Below, one piece after another: positions 5,899-9,574 of a DNA stretch of 9,574 nt. The DNA is from Candidatus Woesebacteria bacterium (lineage in GTDB: Bacteria; Patescibacteriota; Microgenomatia; UBA8517). The notes under the pieces were generated by a model. The model saw nothing but the letters and a program-made list of their open reading frames with translations, did not search any database and was not told the origin of the DNA. Both the position numbers and the translations under genes were made by a program. The stretch's first letter is position 1. Each line of letters begins with the position of its first letter. The DNA lies in contig JACOZU010000015.1 of NCBI GenBank assembly GCA_016181165.1, forward strand, positions 1 through 9,574, given 5' to 3'.

Positions 5899-5970
5899 CC
5901 CATTCGACTACGCTCAGGGTCAATGGTGAGTGTAATCGAACCATTGACAAAACTAACCAAGAAGTCTAGA
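5886..5970. repeat. REP-like palindrome cluster with competing pairings
   Basis: TTCGACTACGCTCA (5903-5916) pairs with TGAGTGTAATCGAA (5927-5940), 14 positions with one mismatch and one wobble. Its loop GGGTCAATGG can pair with TTGACCC on the left (5895-5901) or, through GTCAATGG, with CCATTGAC on the right (5941-5948). An outer stem TCTGATTTCTTG (5886-5897) with CAAGAAGTCTAGA (5958-5970) encloses everything, with one bulge and one wobble. TTCGACTACGCTCA-type palindromes recur as dispersed repeats in many bacterial genomes, from general memory. Only one copy is seen in this window. Confidence 0.6.
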
Positions 5971-5972
5971 AT
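5944..5972 (+). promoter_or_regulatory. greA promoter, near consensus
   Basis: TTGACA (5944-5949), exactly 17 bp, then TAGAAT (5967-5972): a perfect -35 and a 5-of-6 -10. Transcription should start near 5979, giving a leader of about 64 bases before greA. Five of the six -35 bases lie in the right arm of the palindrome cluster. Confidence 0.75.
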
Positions 5973-5994
5973 TCTAACGTACTAAAAAGAGATT

Positions 5995-6032
5995 TATCCC
6001 TCCGATAGTTTTCGCCGGGGGGTATTTTTTTT
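5995..6032 (+). terminator. Intrinsic terminator in the greA leader (attenuator)
   Basis: TATCCCTC (5995-6002) pairs with GGGGGGTA (6017-6024), including two G-T pairs. CGA (6003-6005) then pairs with TCG (6012-6014) across a two-base bulge, and eight Ts follow (6025-6032). It lies downstream of the greA promoter and 10 bases upstream of the greA ATG, so most transcripts would end here as RNAs of about 50 bases unless read through. Confidence 0.7.
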
Positions 6033-6042
6033 AGGCTAGGAA

Positions 6043-6510
6043 ATGAAAAATATGAAGCAAGTCCAAATGACAAAAGAAGGGTTGGGAACCCTAAAGAAAG
6101 AGCTCGATGAGTTGGTTAATGAAAAAAGACCAAGGCTTGTCGAGCGGCTTGCCAATGCCAGATCCCAGGGGGACCTGACAGAAAACAGTGACTATTCAAA
6201 CGCCAAAGAGGAGCTCGAATTCCTTGATGGCCGAATTTCCGAGCTTGAAGAGGTTCTCAAGACCGCGACCGTTGTTTCCGGAAATCATAAGAAAGACGGA
6301 GTTGCAGTAGGCACCAAAGTAACCGTTAAAGTCAGCGGCCAAAAACATGTCTATGAGATGGTTGGGGAGTGGGAAGCGGACCCGGTTGACAAAAAAATTT
6401 CTCCTGAATCTCCCCTGGGACACGCCTTGGTCGGCAAGAAAGTTGGCGAAAAAGCGGAGGTCGAGGCCCCCGCAGGAAAAGTCGAATACGAAATCCTAGC
6501 TATAGAATAA
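6043..6510 (+). CDS. greA: Transcription elongation factor GreA
   Basis: A 155-residue GreA, the usual length (about 158). It binds in the RNA polymerase secondary channel and stimulates cleavage of the backtracked RNA 3' end. The N-terminal antiparallel coiled coil spans about residues 10-78, with the acidic tip motif GDLTENSDYSNAKEE; D44 and E47 correspond to the catalytic tip acids of E. coli GreA. A C-terminal FKBP-like domain follows (about 82-155) and contains SPLGHALVGKKVGE, typical of the family. Two starts are possible. ATG 6043 is the longer. ATG 6052 (MKQVQMTKEG) aligns residue for residue with the E. coli N-terminus and has AGGA (6038-6041) ten bases upstream, which favours it slightly. 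The gene sits between its attenuated leader and lysK, 24 bases away. Confidence 0.96.
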   Translation: MKNMKQVQMTKEGLGTLKKELDELVNEKRPRLVERLANARSQGDLTENSDYSNAKEELEFLDGRISELEEVLKTATVVSGNHKKDGVAVGTKVTVKVSGQKHVYEMVGEWEADPVDKKISPESPLGHALVGKKVGEKAEVEAPAGKVEYEILAIE

Positions 6511-6516
6511 TCTCGG

Positions 6517-6525
6517 TGCTACAAT
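6517..6525 (+). promoter_or_regulatory. Extended -10 in the greA-lysK gap
   Basis: TGC followed by TACAAT (6520-6525) is an extended -10 with 5 of 6 matches, nine bases before the lysK ATG. No good -35 is present. It would give lysK a near-leaderless transcript in addition to read-through from greA. Confidence 0.5.
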
Positions 6526-6534
6526 AGCTTCAGA

Positions 6535-8091
6535 ATGTATTGGGCGGACAAAATCGCCAAAAGTATAACTGACTCCGGCAAATTTAAACCCTACTGGGTT
6601 GACGATATGAAGACTCCTTCAGGCAGGATTCATGTCGGCTCACTGCGCGGAGTTGTTACCCACAATCTTATTTATCAGGCCCTTTTGGATTTAGACCAAA
6701 AAGCCACATTTTCTTATGTTTTTGACGACCACGACCCCATGGACGGACTCCCCGTTTATTTGGATAAAGAGAGATGGGAGAAATATCTGGGCCAACCCCT
6801 TTTTTCGATTCCTTCTCCCGCAGGTAAGTCAAAATCTTATGCAGAATATTTTGCCGAAGAATTTAGAGAAGTTTTTAATCAAATCGGTTGTAAACCCAAG
6901 ATTATTTGGGGAAGTGAGCTCTACCTAAAGGGTTTAATGAACGCTGGGGTAAAAAAATGCTTAGACAAGGCGCAGATAGTTCGCCGAATTTATACAGAGC
7001 TCTATCATAAAAAAATGCCCGACGATTGGTATCCTTTCCATGTCGTCTGCCCCAAATGTGGAAAAATATCAACCACAAAAGTGACCGACTGGGATGGGGA
7101 GGAAGTAACTTTTGAGTGTAAAGTCAGTGGTCTCGACTATACCCAGGGTTGTGGCCTAAAGGGAAAGATTTCGCCCTATAGCGGTAAAGGTAAATTTGTA
7201 GGCAAGCTGCCTTGGAAAGTAGAATGGGCAGTCAAGTGGCAGGTAATTGGCGTAACAATTGAAGGCGCGGGTAAAGACCATATGACGGCTGGAGGGTCAC
7301 ACGAGGTAGCCGAGCAAGTAGCCGAGAAAGTTCTTGACTACCCGGTTCCTTATGCTTTTTCTCACGAGTTTTTCTTAATTGGTCAGAGAAAAATGTCTTC
7401 GAGTAAAGGGCTAGGCGTTTCAGCCCAAGAGATTTCAGAAATACTGCCGCCATCTGTTCTGCGCTTTCTTTTTATTAGGACGGACTATCGACAGGCTATC
7501 GACTTTGACCCGATGGGAACGATGTTTATTCCCGACCTTTTTGACGAATACGATAGGAGTTGGCAGGCCTATATCGAGGGAAAAAGAGAAGATTTGGCCC
7601 GAGTTTTTGTCTTGTCCCAAATAACAGAAGTTCCTGCTAAGAAATCCGTATTTTTGCCCCGTTTTAGGGAGGTTGCTTATTTGTTCCAAGGCGGAAGCGA
7701 AAGCCTAATAGCTTATTTTGCTGAGAAAAAAGGAAGTTCCCTAACTGCCGAGGAAGAGAAAATTCTTGAAGAAAGAATAAAGTATGCCAAAATTTGGTTG
7801 GGAAGTTTTGCCCCTGTAGATTTTAAGTTTGAAATCAAGGGCGGGGGTAAAACTGACCTTTCAGCCGAATTTATTAAAAAACTTATCGGCCTCGTTAATG
7901 GAGCCAAAAGCCCCGAAGATCTGGAAAAGAAAATCTATGGACTTATCAAAGATTCGAAAATTCCTCCCAAAAAAGCTTTCCCGGAAATTTATCAGGTTTT
8001 AACGGGCAAAACTCACGGGCCAAAACTAGCTTGGCTTATTTGGGAAAATAAAGAAAAATCCCTTGAGATTTTTAGAAAGCTTGCGCAATGA
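6535..8091 (+). CDS. lysK: Class I lysyl-tRNA synthetase
   Basis: A 518-residue LysRS of the class I (archaeal) type, close to the usual 520 or so. It charges tRNA-Lys with lysine using ATP in the cytosol. The Rossmann fold has its HIGH motif as PSGRIHVGS (HVGS at 33-36) and its KMSKS motif as KMSSSK at 286-291. A Cys pair CPKC (172-175), followed by two more cysteines within about 35 residues, forms the zinc-type insert of this family. YVFDDHDPMDG and GAGKDHMTAGGSH are also typical of class I LysRS. The C-terminal helical part (about 340-518) is the anticodon-binding region. Class I LysRS replaces the class II enzyme in most archaea and a minority of bacteria, including many CPR genomes. The ATG of the next gene overlaps the TGA stop (ATGA). 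Function is firm. Confidence 0.95.
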   Translation: MYWADKIAKSITDSGKFKPYWVDDMKTPSGRIHVGSLRGVVTHNLIYQALLDLDQKATFSYVFDDHDPMDGLPVYLDKERWEKYLGQPLFSIPSPAGKSKSYAEYFAEEFREVFNQIGCKPKIIWGSELYLKGLMNAGVKKCLDKAQIVRRIYTELYHKKMPDDWYPFHVVCPKCGKISTTKVTDWDGEEVTFECKVSGLDYTQGCGLKGKISPYSGKGKFVGKLPWKVEWAVKWQVIGVTIEGAGKDHMTAGGSHEVAEQVAEKVLDYPVPYAFSHEFFLIGQRKMSSSKGLGVSAQEISEILPPSVLRFLFIRTDYRQAIDFDPMGTMFIPDLFDEYDRSWQAYIEGKREDLARVFVLSQITEVPAKKSVFLPRFREVAYLFQGGSESLIAYFAEKKGSSLTAEEEKILEERIKYAKIWLGSFAPVDFKFEIKGGGKTDLSAEFIKKLIGLVNGAKSPEDLEKKIYGLIKDSKIPPKKAFPEIYQVLTGKTHGPKLAWLIWENKEKSLEIFRKLAQ

Positions 8092-8148
8092 TAACGCGAG
8101 AGCAGGCTCTGGCACTTCTAGGAAAACCTCATCAGGCATTGCTATGCG
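8088..8148 (+). pseudogene. Detached 5' end of the HD-hydrolase gene (frameshift)
   Basis: An ATG at 8088, overlapping the lysK stop, encodes MITREQALALL, a typical N-terminus of this HD family, but the frame then diverges and ends at a TAA near 8184. From 8122 the +1 frame reads ENLIRHCYAVEVVMRALA, the expected continuation, with a TAG in that frame at 8119-8121. The His of LIRH (8137-8139) is the first metal ligand of an HD domain. Relative to what I recall of the family, about six residues between ALALL and ENLIRH are also missing, which suggests a small out-of-frame deletion or a sequencing error. Confidence 0.65.
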
Positions 8149-8637
8149 GTGGAAGTGGTCATGAGGGCTTTGGCCAGATTTTTTAAGGAGGACGAGGAGA
8201 AGTGGGGAATTGTCGGACTGCTCCATGACGGAGACTATGAAGAAACAAAATCTACTCCGGAAAAGCATACTCTCAAAATGGCCGAGTGGCTTAAGGAAAT
8301 GGGTGAAACCGACCCCGAGATTATTTCTGCAATTCTTTCCCATAACTACGCCCACACTGGACAGAATCCCCCCAAAAACAAACTTGAGTGGTCGCTCTAC
8401 TGCTCTGATGAGCTGACCGGCCTAATCGTCGCCGTTGCCCTGGTTAAGCCGGATAAAAAACTGGCTTCGGTGACGGTTGATTCTGTGATGAATAAATGGA
8501 GACAGAAGTCTTTTGCCGCGGGGGTAAAAAGGGAACAAATCGAAGAATGTGAAGCCAGACTGGGAATTCCCTTAAAAGATTTCATTGAAGTCGCCCTTGA
8601 GGCTATGCAGGGAATTTCGGATGACTTAGGATTGTAA
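8149..8637 (+). CDS. HD-domain hydrolase, 5' end displaced by a frameshift
   Basis: The open frame from a GTG at 8149 gives 162 residues matching most of an HD-superfamily hydrolase. Visible are LLHDGDY with the His-Asp pair (codons 8224-8229), a conserved His in AILSHNYAH, and CSDELTGLIVAVALVKPDKK, whose Asp is the usual last ligand. The C-terminal half (FAAGVKREQIEECEARLGIP and EAMQGISDDLGL) is highly characteristic of this bacterial family. HD proteins hydrolyse phosphate esters, often of nucleotides; the substrate is not known. The first HD ligand and about 20 N-terminal residues lie upstream in frame but cannot be reached from any start, because of a TAG at 8119. The GTG product would therefore probably be inactive unless the shift is an artefact. 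It is followed without a gap by the CYTH gene (TAAATG). Confidence 0.8.
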   Translation: MEVVMRALARFFKEDEEKWGIVGLLHDGDYEETKSTPEKHTLKMAEWLKEMGETDPEIISAILSHNYAHTGQNPPKNKLEWSLYCSDELTGLIVAVALVKPDKKLASVTVDSVMNKWRQKSFAAGVKREQIEECEARLGIPLKDFIEVALEAMQGISDDLGL

Positions 8638-9243
8638 ATGATGGATACTGAATACGAAGTAAAATTTTACCCCGTTGATAAAGAAGAAATAAGGAAAAAA
8701 CTTAAAAAACTTGGTGCAAAGCTAGTATTCCCAGAAAGGAAAATGAGAAGGGCGATTATAGATGGTCGTAAGCATAAACAGCTTAAGTGTGAGTATATTA
8801 GAGTTAGAGACGAAGGCGATTCAATCAGATTAAATGCAAAAACTCACGCTAAAGAAGGAGGTAAAATTAGTGACCAAAAAGAACTCGAAGTTCAAGTAGG
8901 CGACTACGAAAAAACAATTGAGATATTAAAACAAATGGGTTTTAGGATAGATAGATATCAGGAAACTCTGAGAGAAACTTGGGAGTATGATGGCGCAGAG
9001 GTTTTCATTGATACCTGGCCGGGTTTAGAACCTAGGCTAGAAATTGAAGCTTATACAGTAAAAAAAATAAAAGAGGTCGCTAAGAAGCTAGAATTTAGTT
9101 GGGACAAAAAGATTATCACTAGTATTACAGAGTTATATATGAAAGTTTATAACTTAGATGTAAAAGAGACTATTAAAAAAATCACCTACCTTACTTTTGA
9201 AAACAATCCATTTAAAGGACTCCGTGCTAACCATAACATATGA
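8638..9243 (+). CDS. CYTH-domain protein (class IV adenylate cyclase/triphosphatase-like)
   Basis: A 201-residue CYTH protein whose tunnel-shaped beta barrel binds a triphosphate and metal ions. The signature ExExK is E5-Y-E-V-K9, close to the N-terminus as usual. Triphosphate-contacting basic residues follow (R55, R57, R64, K68, K81), then acidic metal ligands in KELEV (E82, E84), IDTWPG (D125) and EPRLEIEA (E131, E135, E137). Family members are CyaB-type adenylate cyclases, thiamine triphosphatases or inorganic triphosphatases, and the sequence alone does not choose between them. AGGA (8628-8631), six bases before the ATG, is one of the better Shine-Dalgarno sites here. A second ATG follows directly at 8641. 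GC content drops sharply (some 60-base blocks near 20-30%), and Lys/AAA and Ile/ATA use rises compared with lysK, hinting at a different origin. The stop overlaps the next ATG. Confidence 0.88.
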   Translation: MMDTEYEVKFYPVDKEEIRKKLKKLGAKLVFPERKMRRAIIDGRKHKQLKCEYIRVRDEGDSIRLNAKTHAKEGGKISDQKELEVQVGDYEKTIEILKQMGFRIDRYQETLRETWEYDGAEVFIDTWPGLEPRLEIEAYTVKKIKEVAKKLEFSWDKKIITSITELYMKVYNLDVKETIKKITYLTFENNPFKGLRANHNI

Positions 9244-9574
9244 GTCTTGAACGCATAGTTTTAGGTACGAGAAATCCTGGCAAACTCTCCGAGTGGACAA
9301 ATGTACTTCGTGAAGAAGGATTTAATGGAAAAGTATTAGGCGTTTCTGATATTGGGGATTTTGAGGACCCTCGTGAAACTGGTGAGACATTTGGCGAGAA
9401 CGCAAGACAGAAAGCAACTCACTATGCGAAATTGACTGGAGAATATACCTTGAGCGAGGATGGTGGATATGAAGTGGACGCTCTAGGGGGCGCACCAGGA
9501 GTTCATAGTAGAAGAATATTACCGGGTGGCAATGAAGGAACAGACGAAGAACTGATTGATTTTGTTTTAGAAAA
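9240..9574 (+). CDS. rdgB: RdgB/HAM1-family non-canonical purine NTP pyrophosphatase, N-terminal part
   Basis: The reading frame begins at an ATG overlapping the CYTH stop (ATGA, 9240-9243) and runs off the window after 111 codons. TRNPGKLSEW (residues 10-19) is the family's nucleotide-binding start, (S/T)xNxxK. FEDPRETGETFGENARQKA matches the E-T-G-x-T-F-x-E-N-A core, and SEDGGYEVDALGGAPGVHSRR corresponds to the DDSGLxVDxLGGAPGxxSxR active-site segment. Here DD is ED and SG is GG, with the catalytic Asp retained. The enzyme hydrolyses ITP, dITP and XTP to monophosphates and diphosphate, keeping damaged purines out of nucleic acids. It is the third translationally coupled gene after lysK. Confidence 0.92.
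   Translation, partial: MSLERIVLGTRNPGKLSEWTNVLREEGFNGKVLGVSDIGDFEDPRETGETFGENARQKATHYAKLTGEYTLSEDGGYEVDALGGAPGVHSRRILPGGNEGTDEELIDFVLE

Noticed and set aside
8115..8125. Programmed +1 ribosomal frameshift in the HD-hydrolase gene
   Set aside because: CTT-CTA-GGA is not a convincing slippery site: re-pairing of the CTA tRNA with TAG would be poor. About six expected residues also seem to be missing, so a deletion or error is more likely.
1..9574. CRISPR array, or UGA-recoded genetic code
   Set aside because: No regularly spaced repeats are present, and TGA ends several intact genes (PAP2, lysK, CYTH).

Overview
The window looks like chromosomal DNA from a small-genome bacterium, most probably a Patescibacteria/CPR lineage (Microgenomates-like). 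This is inferred from a class I (archaeal-type) lysyl-tRNA synthetase, short overlapping genes, almost no strong Shine-Dalgarno sites, promoters that sit directly on start codons, and multi-hairpin intergenic repeats. TGA is used as a stop codon by several genes, so the standard bacterial code applies and the UGA-recoding CPR groups are excluded.

Layout. (1) 1-245: 3' end of a glucose/sorbosone dehydrogenase-type beta-propeller gene, convergent with and overlapping a minus-strand DgkA-family lipid kinase (242-598). (2) 628-744: an intergenic multi-hairpin element resembling an IS200/IS605 end or derived MITE, lying between the divergent kinase and the next pair. (3) 791-1874: a YkuD L,D-transpeptidase overlapping a PAP2 phosphatase. 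Together with the kinase these form a cell-envelope neighbourhood (undecaprenyl carrier recycling plus peptidoglycan cross-linking). (4) 1875-4370: lon protease with its own sigma70-type promoter, overlapped by a CIRCE-like inverted repeat (predicted HrcA operator). (5) 4399-4471: tRNA-Glu(CTC).

(6) 4469-5900: an AT-richer segment next to the tRNA, bounded by imperfect direct repeats. It holds a single gene for a membrane-anchored TIM-barrel, glycoside-hydrolase-like protein and has a cassette or island look. (7) 5886-5970: a REP-like palindrome cluster with mutually exclusive pairings; its last arm supplies most of the -35 box of a near-consensus promoter. That promoter drives a short leader ending in an intrinsic terminator immediately before greA, an arrangement like the GraL attenuator of E. 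coli greA. (8) 6535-9574: a tight operon of lysK (class I LysRS), an HD-domain hydrolase whose 5' end appears frameshifted, a CYTH-domain triphosphate-binding protein of markedly lower GC, and the start of a RdgB/HAM1 nucleotide pyrophosphatase that runs off the window.

The strongest points for follow-up are the greA leader attenuator, the CIRCE-like operator on lon, the repeat-bounded segment at tRNA-Glu, the multi-hairpin element at 628-744, and the recurring extended -10 motif (TGnTANNAT-like) placed so that several mRNAs should be leaderless or nearly so. All function calls are from reading motifs by eye; no database search was run.
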